Assembly: GCA_001770205.1 (NCBI GenBank)
Contig: MEQL01000041.1
Coordinates: forward strand, 1 to 64,000
Direction: 5' to 3'
From: Bdellovibrionales bacterium RIFOXYD12_FULL_39_22
Lineage (GTDB): Bacteria; Bdellovibrionota; Bacteriovoracia; Bacteriovoracales; Bacteriovoracaceae
Length of the DNA stretch: 64,000 nucleotides
Part shown: positions 1-8,417 of the stretch, piece after piece
Layout: each line of letters starts with the position of its first letter
How positions within the stretch are numbered: the stretch's first letter is position 1
Program-made: the position numbers and the translations under genes
The notes under the pieces: model-generated
Told to the model about the DNA's origin: nothing
Database searches by the model: none
What the model saw: only the letters and a program-made list of their open reading frames with translations

Positions 1-12
1 ATTAACTCAACC

Positions 13-40
13 AAAAAAAAGAAGGGCCATCGCTTGGCCC
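13..40 (-). terminator. Rho-independent terminator
   Basis: Read on the minus strand, a 6-bp GC-rich stem (GGGCCA paired with TGGCCC, loop of 5) is followed directly by a T-rich run (the A-run at 13-23 on the plus strand). It lies about 70 bases past the stop of the minus-strand gene at 113-445, so it most likely ends that transcript. Confidence 0.65.
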
Positions 41-112
41 CTCTCATGTTTTCTTTGTGTTTAAATTCAGATGTTGATTATTATTTTAGTGCTTGGGATG
101 AGTTTATTCAGT

Positions 113-445
113 TTACGGTTTCAATGCGTTTACTGAGAGAACATAACAACCACTGCTATTTTCAACGACTACAACTCTATAGCTGTCGACAGGAGTATAT
201 CCGTAATGTCGGATATAGATACCATCATTACAGTCAACAAAATAAGTCACGACGTCTCCAGAGGGAGTATTTTGTCTATCTTTATCAGTCCATTCGTCAC
301 AATTTATATTTTTGATTTCGAAATTGTTTATTTTAGAGATACTTTCTGCTGCGGACATTGCTGAAGATTGGCAAGTAGTGTTTTGATAATCAGCAAAAAT
401 AACACTTGAAAAAATAATAGAAGATGCAAAAAAAAAGATTTTCAT
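113..445 (-). CDS. small secreted hypothetical protein
   Basis: A 110-residue protein starting MKIFFFASS, with a clear signal peptide (hydrophobic stretch ending near VIFADYQ). An ATG further upstream exists, but this one has a good Shine-Dalgarno (GGGAGGA, 6 bases before it) and puts the signal peptide at the N-terminus, so I chose it. The mature part has four cysteines, consistent with disulfides in the periplasm or outside the cell. I do not recognise a family. The gene contains no GGCC tetranucleotide, unlike most genes in the window, which suggests recent acquisition. A terminator follows it. Confidence 0.6.
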   Translation of the reverse strand: MKIFFFASSIIFSSVIFADYQNTTCQSSAMSAAESISKINNFEIKNINCDEWTDKDRQNTPSGDVVTYFVDCNDGIYIRHYGYTPVDSYRVVVVENSSGCYVLSVNALKP

Positions 446-616
446 AAAGTCCTCCCAAATTGTTGATGTTATCCTTTTATACTTTTTCAGACAGCTTCGC
501 TTGTTTGTATTACTGGATAGCATTTAATTATTAAATGCGGCAAACTAACAGCTTATTGAAATGCTAGCAATATTTTTTTGGAGGGGTGGTTATAATTATA
601 TGGTTAAATATCAATC

Positions 617-708
617 TAATATTAAAAATTCGGGCCATTATTTCTCAATCTTCATGATCTTGCTCAGAAAAACACGCATTTCCGAGCATTGCTCACTATA
701 CGCCAGCG
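617..708. repeat. intergenic hairpin repeat, copy A
   Basis: Copy A of a two-copy intergenic element (copy B at 1693-1790). It opens with TAATATTAAAAATTCGGGCC, identical in both copies, then a shared 11-base block (TTATTTCTCAA), then 60 bases that align without gaps at 40 of 60 positions by my count. A hairpin forms in its middle: TGCTC with GAGCA, then GAAA with TTTC, loop of 8. It sits just past the stop codon of the ADP-ribosyltransferase-like gene at 735-1550. Confidence 0.6.
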
Positions 709-734
709 ATTGCGGCCACCGACTGTTTACATAA

Positions 735-1550
735 CTAGTAAATTGAGTTAATTTCTTCCAATACAATATCAAAACAAGAGGAACAAAATTTATCTTCTGT
801 ATTCATTTTAGCGCTTATAACTTTAAAAGACGTTCCTATATTGAATAAAACTTCTTTTTCTTTTTGATGCTTTGAAAGTTGCTTTAAAATGTGGCCAGTT
901 TTAGATTTTATAAAAAAACGTGTTGTTTCTCCGCTATAATTAGCATGATTCCAAAAACTAGTATGAGATGAACTTATAAACCCTGTTTCTGTAACAATTT
1001 TTCCTACGACATATTTATTTCTAGAATATTCTCTTGAAATCTTTTTAGTTCTGTAAACCATGCCATCGTATGACTCAACTTTACTTAACGCGGAAGAGAG
1101 AACGTTAATATAATTTTTATATCGATTAATTTTTTCAGTATTTAGATCATACAATGCGGAGTTAACAACTTCACTGTATGAAGCATAAGATCGAATAGCA
1201 ACAATTTCTGGAAGAGTTAATTGTGGAAAAATATTTGAAAGTTCATCCGCCTTTTCACTTTTTATTTGCCATAATCTTTGTTCATCTGTAATTCTGGTAA
1301 AATTAGCTTTGGGATGAATAATTCGATTAAGGTCTAACCAAAAATCATCCATATTTGCCTTAAAAGAGGAAATTCCGTTAGTTGCTTTAAGCTCGTTAAT
1401 AAGTTCAATCGCCTTGTTTATATTTATTTTAGCAAGACTGGCATTCTCACTTTGTTCGATTACAGAGACCAATACTTGCTCCAAACAAGTATTCCCTTGT
1501 GTCGGCACAACGATTAGTAGAATAGAAATAAGTAAAAAAGAATGTTTCAT
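735..1550 (-). CDS. secreted ADP-ribosyltransferase-like protein
   Basis: A 271-residue protein with an N-terminal signal peptide (about residues 1-19). The C-terminal half carries the R-S-E pattern of arginine-type mono-ADP-ribosyltransferase toxins (ADPrib_exo_Tox family): Arg167 in MVYR, the Ser motif GFISSS at 190-195, and the ExE motif E231-K-E233 followed by VLF and FKVIS. The spacing matches the C2/VIP2-type fold, where the second Glu is catalytic. A CxxC pair (256, 259) lies near the C-terminus. Function by family: transfer of ADP-ribose from NAD to a target protein; the target is unknown. The ribosome-binding site is weak. Only one GGCC in 816 bases. No obvious immunity gene; the protein is exported, so self-protection may not be needed. 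Confidence 0.65.
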   Translation of the reverse strand: MKHSFLLISILLIVVPTQGNTCLEQVLVSVIEQSENASLAKININKAIELINELKATNGISSFKANMDDFWLDLNRIIHPKANFTRITDEQRLWQIKSEKADELSNIFPQLTLPEIVAIRSYASYSEVVNSALYDLNTEKINRYKNYINVLSSALSKVESYDGMVYRTKKISREYSRNKYVVGKIVTETGFISSSHTSFWNHANYSGETTRFFIKSKTGHILKQLSKHQKEKEVLFNIGTSFKVISAKMNTEDKFCSSCFDIVLEEINSIY

Positions 1551-1692
1551 TTTGCTTTTCGGTCCAACTTGCTAACAAGTTAATATAACCTTAACAAGAA
1601 TTGGATTCAAGACCTATTATATATGGTCAATGTTTTATCTCACAGACCATTTATTTTTCGAGAAATTAGGTATTTTTAATATCGCATTATAG

Positions 1693-1790
1693 TAATATTA
1701 AAAATTCGGGCCCTGCCCGTTATTTCTCAACTTTCGTGATCTTGCTTGGAAAAGCTCGCCTTTTCGCGCAAGATCTATTATCTGCCAACG
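1693..1790. repeat. intergenic hairpin repeat, copy B
   Basis: Copy B of the element at 617-708. It has a 7-base insertion (CTGCCCG) after the shared 20-mer. Its hairpin is longer and uses different bases: GATCTTGC pairs with GCAAGATC, with GAAAAG and CTTTTC inside. It sits about 40 bases past the stop codon of the minus-strand gene at 1832-2356, the same relative position as copy A. A short tandem (CATAAG three times) follows at about 1799-1816. Confidence 0.6.
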
Positions 1791-1831
1791 TTCTCGAGCA
1801 TAAGCATAAGCATAAGCCACTTACAGTATAT

Positions 1832-2356
1832 TTAATCTTGAGCAACAAAGCTGACCTTGCTCTCAATAAGCTTATCATGCAATTCAATCACACTAGGAAC
1901 AGTGATCAATTCGACATTCCATTTATCTAAAGCATGAGGCATTGTATATGTCTCATATTTTATCGCTTCAACTGGAACGTTAGCAACGTATTCACTGCTC
2001 GGCGTTTTTAAGAAAAACTTTTTGTCAAAAGTATACACCGTTGGCTGGAATTCTATAATTTTTTGATAATCGTTTATATTAATAAATATCACACTCTTCC
2101 TATTGGAATTAAACTTAAAACCTAATACTGATAGTTTGGCGTAATTATCTAGATGCTTCTGTATTTGAATTCTATATGTCTCTAGAGGGAGTAAATGTAT
2201 AGAAATATCATGAAACTCACCTGCGTAAAGTAACTTATCTTCAACGTAACCAGGTTGAGGCTTAGTTGCACTACTCATAAAGTCGTCCGTTCTATAAAAA
2301 ACAGATGGGTAAAAGATGAGACTATCTCGTAAAGGAGTCACTTTATATAAATACAT
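1832..2356 (-). CDS. hypothetical protein
   Basis: A 174-residue protein (begins MYLYKVTPLRD) with no signal peptide or membrane segment, so probably cytoplasmic. A purine-rich GAGGGGA lies just before the ATG. I do not recognise the family. The gene has no GGCC in 525 bases, like its neighbours at 113-445 and 735-1550, so the three look like one imported cluster. It is on the same strand as the ADP-ribosyltransferase-like gene, 281 bases upstream of it, and a partner or immunity role cannot be excluded, but nothing in the sequence shows it. Confidence 0.55.
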   Translation of the reverse strand: MYLYKVTPLRDSLIFYPSVFYRTDDFMSSATKPQPGYVEDKLLYAGEFHDISIHLLPLETYRIQIQKHLDNYAKLSVLGFKFNSNRKSVIFININDYQKIIEFQPTVYTFDKKFFLKTPSSEYVANVPVEAIKYETYTMPHALDKWNVELITVPSVIELHDKLIESKVSFVAQD

Positions 2357-2837
2357 TTCCCCTCAAGCTTATAACCACATGGTTTCAAATCGACATTCAC
2401 TATTAATAATTTTTTCTATAACAGATTTTTAAAATCATAAAGAGAATAACTTTTGTTTTGTAAAATCTATAGAAGATCGTCAGCAAGAGCGCACTCTAAA
2501 ATGTAATAATTAATATCCAAAGCACGCTCATAAATTATTTACATTTGTGAGTGTACCCCGAAATATATTGCACACGAGTGGAAAACTAACTATTGTCCAA
2601 AATTACATACCAACTGTAAAAAACTTGGGCGGGCCAAATCGGCATAATTACATTGAGATCAGGATCTTATGAAATTGGTTATCTATTAAAAAAAATCCGG
2701 CATTGTTAATGGGAATTGTTTTGTTGAAAAAATAGCTGGATAAATGAGGGCCATTAAGTTGTGCCACTAGAGGGGCACAGTGGATTTTTGGTACGTCATC
2801 CCTGTGAGAGCATGATTCTATAACGATACAATGTAAA
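2357..2837. other. gene-free stretch
   Basis: AT-rich DNA without a supportable gene. A 79-codon minus-strand open frame at 2648-2887 overlaps the broken ATPase gene and looks accidental. A small inverted repeat (TGTGCC / GGCACA, loop 8) is at 2760-2779, without a T-run on either side. Promoters for the gene at 1832-2356 probably lie near 2360-2480. Confidence 0.5.
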
Positions 2838-3968
2838 TTATACCAGAAATTCCCACGGTAAAATTTTGACGCCATTAATTTTTTCAACTTTTAAAGCCGG
2901 AGCGAGAACTTTGAGCTTGATGCTTCCGATAAAATTGCTTCCGATAAAATCTGGTCGAATTTTTTTTTGAAAAAGCATGAAGGATTTCTAGTTCGCGAAG
3001 ATCGATTTTTTCTCGAAACAAAAGCTTTATTAATTCTATGGTGGATTCTTTTTCGTGGATGATCTCAATTATACCATTGCGCGCACTGCGATAGTACGAA
3101 GGCTTTGCCTTGCGACTGTCGCCGTAACTTGCATTTGCCAGCATCTCTAAAACTGGCCAGGTTTGAAGTTGACGATCTAGGGAGGCCCCAAGATATCCGG
3201 CCATGGCAGGATCGAGTACATAGTAGCGAGGTTTTCCTGTACTCAAACGGTGCGGCGGTATTTTATGTATAACAAAAAGCTGTTCAAGCATTAGTAGACG
3301 TTTTTGAACCATTTTGGTGTTGATGTGAAGTGCTTTGGCAAGGTGAGTGGCATCTGGCGTTTCTATTTTAGGAATTAGTCGAATTAGGGAGTCGGTAAGC
3401 TCAGAGTTAGGTTTTAGCTTTTGAAAAAAAAGAATATCGCGGTTCGTAATAAGCGAAATCCAATCTTCAAAAAAAGTCTCTCTGGCATCCTGACTGCGTA
3501 AAGCAAAAATTCCTGGCATTCCCCCATTTTTTAAATAACGAAAAAGTTCCGAGCGATTGCAGCGGGGAAGTTTTTTGCGGCCATCTTTTAGTTGATTTGG
3601 ATCAAAAGGGAGTTGGAGCGTTTCGGCCAAGGTAAATGGAAAAAGCCGGATACGACTCATTCTACCAGTGAGAGACTCCTTTATTTGCGCCTCATCAATA
3701 ATGATAGAATGATATTCTTTATTTTTTTCTAAAAAGGTATCAGGATTATCATGCGCAAAGCGCTTGGTTGTGGCCGAATCGAAGGATTCAAAAAGCGCAT
3801 TATTAAATTCAGTTGGCAAAATAATTCTAGCAAGAACACTTTTTCCTGTTTGCCGTGCCCCTTGAATAGTTAAAACGCGGCTACTTTTAAGTCGACGCTT
3901 AATTAAAGAAAGAGATAGTAAAGATGAAAAATACGACAGATTAAAGTAGTCAGATAAATTAGGAACAT
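2838..3968 (-). pseudogene. broken AAA_14/DUF4143 ATPase
   Basis: Remains of an AAA-type ATPase of the AAA_14 plus DUF4143 kind (DNA-binding-like ATPases of unknown role). Visible: Walker A GARQTGKS (about 3835-3860), Walker B SIIIDEAQ, GR-x-L-x-PF region, DUF4143 winged-helix part. Three lesions. (1) The only ATG (3968) is one base out of frame with the conserved N-terminus PNLSDYFNLSYF. (2) Walker B runs straight into ESLTGR, missing roughly 35 residues expected there. (3) A run of nine A's near 2963-2971 shifts the frame; the family-like C-terminus KVLAP...ILPWEFLV then continues in another frame to the stop at 2838. A 15-bp in-frame tandem duplication lies just after the shift. The longest intact frame is 2884-3819. 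Confidence 0.75.
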
Positions 3969-4306
3969 CTTATTGTTTTTGTTTTTATCGGGCGAATGGT
4001 ACAGCAGATATTGCCAAAAGGCCTTCAGATAGCGAGGTACTGTGGACTCCAGGCCACCGCCAGGCGAATTGATTGCTGTCAATAAAGTTGTTACGACAAG
4101 TCCGATGGATATCGTTGAATAGTATCAATTAGAGTTAGGTGAGTTTGGCCTGGTAGTATCTCGCGCTAGAACTCAAGTAAAAAGGGACGGTTTTTATTTG
4201 ATCAAAATAGTTTGTTTTTGGTCTTTTATTTTTCCTCGGCTACCATTAACTGTCTTGTCGTGAAAAGTTAGGTCAAGGTTGGCCTTTTTTACACATGGAG
4301 GTGTTA
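3969..4306. other. gene-free stretch with possible coding remnant
   Basis: No intact gene. On the plus strand, a frame from about 4050 to 4209 reads like protein (VDSRPPPGELIAVNKVV, then after a TAG, YQLELGEFGLVVSRARTQ) but has an internal stop at 4120-4122. It may be another decayed gene fragment beside the broken ATPase. Four GGCC sites fall in this stretch. The promoter for 4307-5413 probably lies at 4200-4290. Confidence 0.35.
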
Positions 4307-5413
4307 ATGTTTTTTGTTCAAATTACACAAAGATTTATTCTTTGTTTTCTTTTTTTTACTCTTACGGCAATATGTCAGAAGTCGGAGGCAGCAGAAAATA
4401 GTATGAGGCAATATTTTAGATATCAAGATCAAGCAGATGGCGGAGAGAAACTTGGATATTTGCTTGAAGGCCGGGCCTATACCTTGGGTGATTGTTTAGA
4501 TATAGATTCCTTTTTGCACTTATTGCAAAATGAGCAGGCAAGAGCTTCATCAATAGATTTTGACATAGAACAGTTAATTGTTCCAATTCCTCAACCAAGG
4601 CAGCAAATTGCGGTGGCACTAAATTATGAGGATCACCAATCTGAGTCGCATTTGAGCAAGATGGTTTTTTTTCCAAAGCTGACAAAGTTAACTACTTGGA
4701 ACACACCAGTAGTTCACTATGGGGCCGGGCGTTCTCTACTAGATTATGAAGTGGAGTGGGGATTTTTATTGTCTCGCGATATAGATAGTGAAGAAGTAAA
4801 AAAGATAACGGAAGATAATATTATCAATTATGTGGCCGGAGTATTTTTGATTTTGGATATGACTTCGCGTGAGATGCAAGTGCGCTATGGTTCGTTATTT
4901 GATTCCTATCGTGGTTTTGCGGCCTCTAAATCGCTTCCCTCCTATGCCCCGGTTGGACAGTTTTTCCTTCGCTATAGTGATTTTTTAAAACTCAACCTTA
5001 AAAAAAATGATGAATTTGCTATAGCGTTACAGGTAAATGGAGAGCAAAGACAAGGGGCAAAATTGTCAGAGATAAAGCATATGCCGGCGGAATTGATCAA
5101 AATGGCCTTTGAAAGAAAAATCATGAAGAAAAAATTTATAATGCCAGATGGTAGTAAAGTTCAGGCCTTTTCCGGAAAACTTTTCAAGGGCGATATTTTT
5201 ATTACCGGAACACCGGCAGGTATGCGTTTTGTGGCGCCAACTTCTAAAACAAAGCTGCGGGCCTTGCGCTATGGACTTTCCATTGGAAGGCCGATCAGTG
5301 GAGCGCGTGATTACATAGTTAATCATCAGCCAGAGCATCTGAATTCAGGAGATGAGATTTTTGCTACCGGCACTTTGTTAGGTGAAATTATTGTGCCAAT
5401 TATTTCTCAGTAG
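4307..5413 (+). CDS. exported FAH-family protein
   Basis: A 368-residue protein of the fumarylacetoacetate hydrolase (FAH) family. These are metal-dependent C-C hydrolases, decarboxylases or hydratases of keto acids. Visible: ALNYEDH (like the family's GLNY-x2-H), the metal-binding YEVEW with two Glu, LDMTSREMQ (family D-x-S-x-R-D-x-Q), and TGTPAG near the C-terminus. Start: the second ATG (4307) has GGAGG five bases before it, while the ATG at 4295 overlaps that site. Odd: the N-terminus is a signal peptide (FILCFLFFTLTAICQ...SEAAE), whereas the family is normally cytoplasmic, so this one likely acts in the periplasm or as an envelope protein. Its 3' end overlaps the convergent gene at 5400-6224 by 14 bases. 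Confidence 0.8.
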   Translation: MFFVQITQRFILCFLFFTLTAICQKSEAAENSMRQYFRYQDQADGGEKLGYLLEGRAYTLGDCLDIDSFLHLLQNEQARASSIDFDIEQLIVPIPQPRQQIAVALNYEDHQSESHLSKMVFFPKLTKLTTWNTPVVHYGAGRSLLDYEVEWGFLLSRDIDSEEVKKITEDNIINYVAGVFLILDMTSREMQVRYGSLFDSYRGFAASKSLPSYAPVGQFFLRYSDFLKLNLKKNDEFAIALQVNGEQRQGAKLSEIKHMPAELIKMAFERKIMKKKFIMPDGSKVQAFSGKLFKGDIFITGTPAGMRFVAPTSKTKLRALRYGLSIGRPISGARDYIVNHQPEHLNSGDEIFATGTLLGEIIVPIISQ

Positions 5414-6224
5414 CGTTGTGCAGTCGCATCATTGCCGCTGCTCGTTTTTCTATTGTCTCGATCTTTTTTTTAATTTTCTTTTGGGCATTAGGATCTTGTT
5501 CTTTTGCTAATTGCTCTCGACACATATTTAAGGCCTCTTCTGCCAACAGTAGCAAGGCCTCATCTCCTTGATCAAAAGATTCATTCAGTTGTTTGCCAAA
5601 TTGTTCAATGCGCTCTCGCTCTTGATCAGTCAATTGATGTTTTTTGTATTCAACATAGAGAGTTTTTAATCCAAAGTATAATGCCAGGGCACTGCTTCCC
5701 CATTTCAGAATAGGAATTAGGGCCGGGAATGATTGGGCAATTTTAGCGGTGGCCAGTTTGCTTGTACCAAATAGGGCCATGAAATTCAAGATTGCCGGTA
5801 TCTTACCGGAAGTGTCAGCGGCCATCATGGCAAGAGTAAATAGTGCTTGCAAATCATCTCGTTCTGGAAAGCAAGCTTGGAGAGCTTTGGTATAACCTGG
5901 AGTCATCAGACGATCGTAGGTGAAATCGCTTAAAAAGCTATGCCCAATAATATCCCTTCTTTCTGCTTCCCCTAAGGAGGATAATCCAAATGCCATCGTT
6001 AGATATTGGCCAGTGGAGATTAAAAAAGCGTTTAGGTTATTTTTATTAATTACGATTTTAAGATAGTTGTTCCGAGCATTTTGACAGCTGGCCATTGTTT
6101 CTGAGTATATCGCTTGATCCATTACTTCGTTAAATTGGTACTCATAGGCAAAAGAGTGAGAAGGATTCAGCGCAAGATGGATCAAGGCGATACTGAAAAT
6201 AGTTAATAATCTAGATTTATTCAT
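5400..6224 (-). CDS. exported membrane-associated hypothetical protein
   Basis: 274 residues. Signal peptide at 1-27 (ends HSFAYEY), a central hydrophobic region around residues 150-185 (FPALIPILKWGSSALALYFGL), then a charged, coiled-coil-like C-terminus. I do not recognise the family. Its ATG overlaps the stop of the upstream gene (6217-7044) by 8 bases, so the two are translationally coupled and probably work together. Probably envelope-located. Confidence 0.7.
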   Translation of the reverse strand: MNKSRLLTIFSIALIHLALNPSHSFAYEYQFNEVMDQAIYSETMASCQNARNNYLKIVINKNNLNAFLISTGQYLTMAFGLSSLGEAERRDIIGHSFLSDFTYDRLMTPGYTKALQACFPERDDLQALFTLAMMAADTSGKIPAILNFMALFGTSKLATAKIAQSFPALIPILKWGSSALALYFGLKTLYVEYKKHQLTDQERERIEQFGKQLNESFDQGDEALLLLAEEALNMCREQLAKEQDPNAQKKIKKKIETIEKRAAAMMRLHNATEK

Positions 6225-7044
6225 AGATAATTGCTTTCAGTAAAGACTCCTGTGCTTCTAGACGCTCATAGGCATTTTGGGCCTGTTCTAAAAGGGCGCG
6301 GGCCTCATTAAGTGAGAGATAAAGAGCGGGAGCATTAACCAGTGCTTGCGTTCCGATCACTGATAGAGAAGTTACCAAGATTCCAGCGGCCAGTGCATAA
6401 CCATGTTTGCTTTGTGAAATAGTGGGATTTTTCATAACTCCAAACATCACTGCGGCCATGAGGTCCCCGCCTACGGTTACCCAGGTAGAACCATTTCTTG
6501 CAGTATTACCAATATTTTTTGCCAAGGCAAAAATGGAGCTTTCCAATTTTTGCTTTGCCAAAAGTAGTGTTTTATAGGTTTCTTGTACGCCACGATTTGC
6601 TGAGCTTTCGGCCATATCGCTATAGCAAAGACCATTTTGGATATCTGCTTCGCGTTGTTCAACTTGCTCTTTGGTTTTTGCTAACATCTCCTCTAGTAGT
6701 GAGATCTCTGATTGAGCAACATGGAAATTGAAGAGTGCCGCACTGGCCATAGTTGCCGAAATGACAGAGTAAACTTTCTTTGCCCCCGGATCTTCAGTTA
6801 TAAGAGAGCTATTTGACAAGGCAACTCCGCCGGCAATAAGCGCCATGGCGGTATTGGAAATAACTGATACATTGCGGTTGGTCTTGGCCGCGGCAAGTTC
6901 CTCTTCGGCCGCAGAAATTTGTCGATATAAAGCAGTGACAAGCTGTCGTTCTTCACCACAGGCATTTTTATCTGTGGCAAAAGAAGCGGTTAAAGAGGTG
7001 GTTAGCATTAGCAGTGTTCCTGCAATAGCAGTGGTAAGTTTCAT
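6217..7044 (-). CDS. exported membrane-associated hypothetical protein
   Basis: 275 residues with a good Shine-Dalgarno (AGGAG, 7 bases before ATG). Signal peptide (MKLTTAIAGTLLMLTTSLTASFA), a Glu/Ala-rich coiled-coil segment, two hydrophobic segments (around residues 60-110), a second coiled coil, a further hydrophobic pair around 190-230, and a C-terminal coiled coil. The alternation of paired hydrophobic helices and coiled coils is also seen in the coupled downstream gene (5400-6224), suggesting a two-protein envelope complex. No known family recognised. Confidence 0.7.
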   Translation of the reverse strand: MKLTTAIAGTLLMLTTSLTASFATDKNACGEERQLVTALYRQISAAEEELAAAKTNRNVSVISNTAMALIAGGVALSNSSLITEDPGAKKVYSVISATMASAALFNFHVAQSEISLLEEMLAKTKEQVEQREADIQNGLCYSDMAESSANRGVQETYKTLLLAKQKLESSIFALAKNIGNTARNGSTWVTVGGDLMAAVMFGVMKNPTISQSKHGYALAAGILVTSLSVIGTQALVNAPALYLSLNEARALLEQAQNAYERLEAQESLLKAIIYE

Positions 7045-7275
7045 TTTAAATCTCCTTTTTTGAGACTATTTCCCGGTGCTGGATATCGTCTCAGAGAGTG
7101 TTAATAGTTAATGCTATGGTAGTGGGAAATTGAGGCCAAAAAAAGTGGACTGAAATTTCTATAGGATGTTATCTCGTAACTGTATAAAAGTAAGACGATT
7201 GAGAAAATATTTCGGACATATTCAGCAAAAAATTTGAAAAGGCTATTTGTTTATCCTATCCTTTGAAGCACAATA

Positions 7276-8016
7276 CTACCTCCCTGCTCCAGGATAACCT
7301 ATATATTCATCATTTAGCCGCACAGGAACTCTACGAATAAGTTCTCCCTCCGGCGTAAAAAATAGATGGTCCATATTATTAGTAAAATACTCACCAGACC
7401 TACCATCCATTTTACCTCGATATAAGAGAACCATATAACCAATTATATTTTCATTGTTATCTGTAAAAACAAATCTCTCCATATTACAAGGTATGACTAC
7501 CGTTAAATCATTCTTTGCTGCTTCTTCTTTTATTTTGACTACTTCTTTAGGTGTGCAATTATCCACCTTCTTCTCAAGAACTTCTCTTGAAAACTTCTTT
7601 CCAGTTATTTTATCATTTTCCTCAAGGACAATTTGACCAATTTTTTTAGTTAAAGGTTCAGGTGTTACACCAGGATCTAACGCTAGAGGTACATACTTTT
7701 TAACAGTAACTCCAATCTTATCAAAGCGATCATGTACAACTCTTTCAAGCACAGATGCTCCATCATTGTTTCTATTTAAAACCTCTCTAGTTAAAAACTC
7801 TGCAAAATCCTCGTGTCCAAACTCGTCAATATAATTTAACATTTTTATTTTTGACGTAAGCTTTGTAATCGCTTCTATCGTTTTAGGAGCTGTCTTATTG
7901 AAAGATGTCAAAGTCTGAAGCAAACATTTTTCTATTATCGCGTTTCCGTATACAAAATGAGAATCGGTGACTATGAGAAAAGAGAAAATAATTGTAAAAT
8001 AACGCCATTTAAACAC
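7276..8016 (-). CDS. secreted hypothetical protein, foreign-looking
   Basis: 246 residues with an N-terminal hydrophobic signal segment (TIIFSFLIVTDSHFVYGNA). I chose the GTG at 8016 because a strong Shine-Dalgarno (GGGGGGAGG) ends four bases before it; an upstream GTG at 8040 would place that site inside the coding region. No family recognised. The C-terminal part (RFVFTDNNENIIGYMVLLYRG) looks like a compact beta domain. It has no GGCC in 741 bases, in contrast to roughly one per 100 in typical genes of this window, so it is probably horizontally acquired, like the cluster at 113-2356. Confidence 0.6.
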   Translation of the reverse strand: MFKWRYFTIIFSFLIVTDSHFVYGNAIIEKCLLQTLTSFNKTAPKTIEAITKLTSKIKMLNYIDEFGHEDFAEFLTREVLNRNNDGASVLERVVHDRFDKIGVTVKKYVPLALDPGVTPEPLTKKIGQIVLEENDKITGKKFSREVLEKKVDNCTPKEVVKIKEEAAKNDLTVVIPCNMERFVFTDNNENIIGYMVLLYRGKMDGRSGEYFTNNMDHLFFTPEGELIRRVPVRLNDEYIGYPGAGR

Positions 8017-8417
8017 AACGCCTCCCCCCAAGCTATTCACTTACTCTTCGGACCGATATTATAAAAAATTAGCTGGATGCTGGATGGATGCTGGATTAAG
8101 TTGACAAGCGAACCCCTTATCACTTTTTAATTACGTAATATGTATCTCTCTAGTAGAATAGATACCTAAAATCTTTTAATCTACCCGTAATTGAATACTT
8201 TCAAAATGATAACTAATTTCTGGAGCATGCAAGAACCATATTGTTGCTATACTTGATTGATACACTACTCCATGGATTATGAAGAAATTCAAAAACGCCA
8301 GAAGTAAAACGAGGGCCGGAGAAATCTTATGGAGAGGTTCACGTACCGTCATGAGAGGAGTTGGGGAGAGATCCCATCGATCCACTTGCCCTTCTGAGGT
8401 TACGTTTGCTGTTGTAA
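8017..8417. other. intergenic stretch with short tandem repeat
   Basis: Holds a short imperfect tandem of GCTGGAT units (about 8072-8095) and a weakly supported small open frame (8176-8385, listed separately). Otherwise nothing recognised. Confidence 0.4.
8176..8385 (-). CDS. possible small membrane protein
   Basis: A 69-codon frame 32 bases after the TolC-like gene on the same strand, starting with GTG behind a weak purine-rich stretch (AGAAGGG). It would encode a single hydrophobic helix (SPALVLLLAFLNFFIIHGVVY) in a short protein. No family recognised. It could be a small inner-membrane partner of the outer-membrane factor, a fragment of a lost adaptor gene, or chance. Confidence 0.25.
   Translation of the reverse strand: MDRWDLSPTPLMTVREPLHKISPALVLLLAFLNFFIIHGVVYQSSIATIWFLHAPEISYHFESIQLRVD

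Noticed and set aside
34-315. 93-codon open frame on the plus strand at the left edge
   Set aside because: It lies antisense to the better supported secreted protein at 113-445, has no Shine-Dalgarno, and reads like chance sequence.
617-1790. Integron attC sites formed by the intergenic repeats
   Set aside because: The repeats lie after orphan genes like cassette joints, but the order of GTT and AAC boxes is reversed relative to RYYYAAC...GTTRRRY, the boxes are not conserved in copy A, and no integrase is present.
2648-2887. 79-codon minus-strand frame as a separate gene
   Set aside because: Its beginning coincides with the end of the broken ATPase gene, whose true C-terminus runs here in another frame. 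It has no Shine-Dalgarno or family resemblance.
4050-4209. Functional gene upstream of the FAH-family gene
   Set aside because: Protein-like in one frame but has an internal TAG and no start; at best a remnant.
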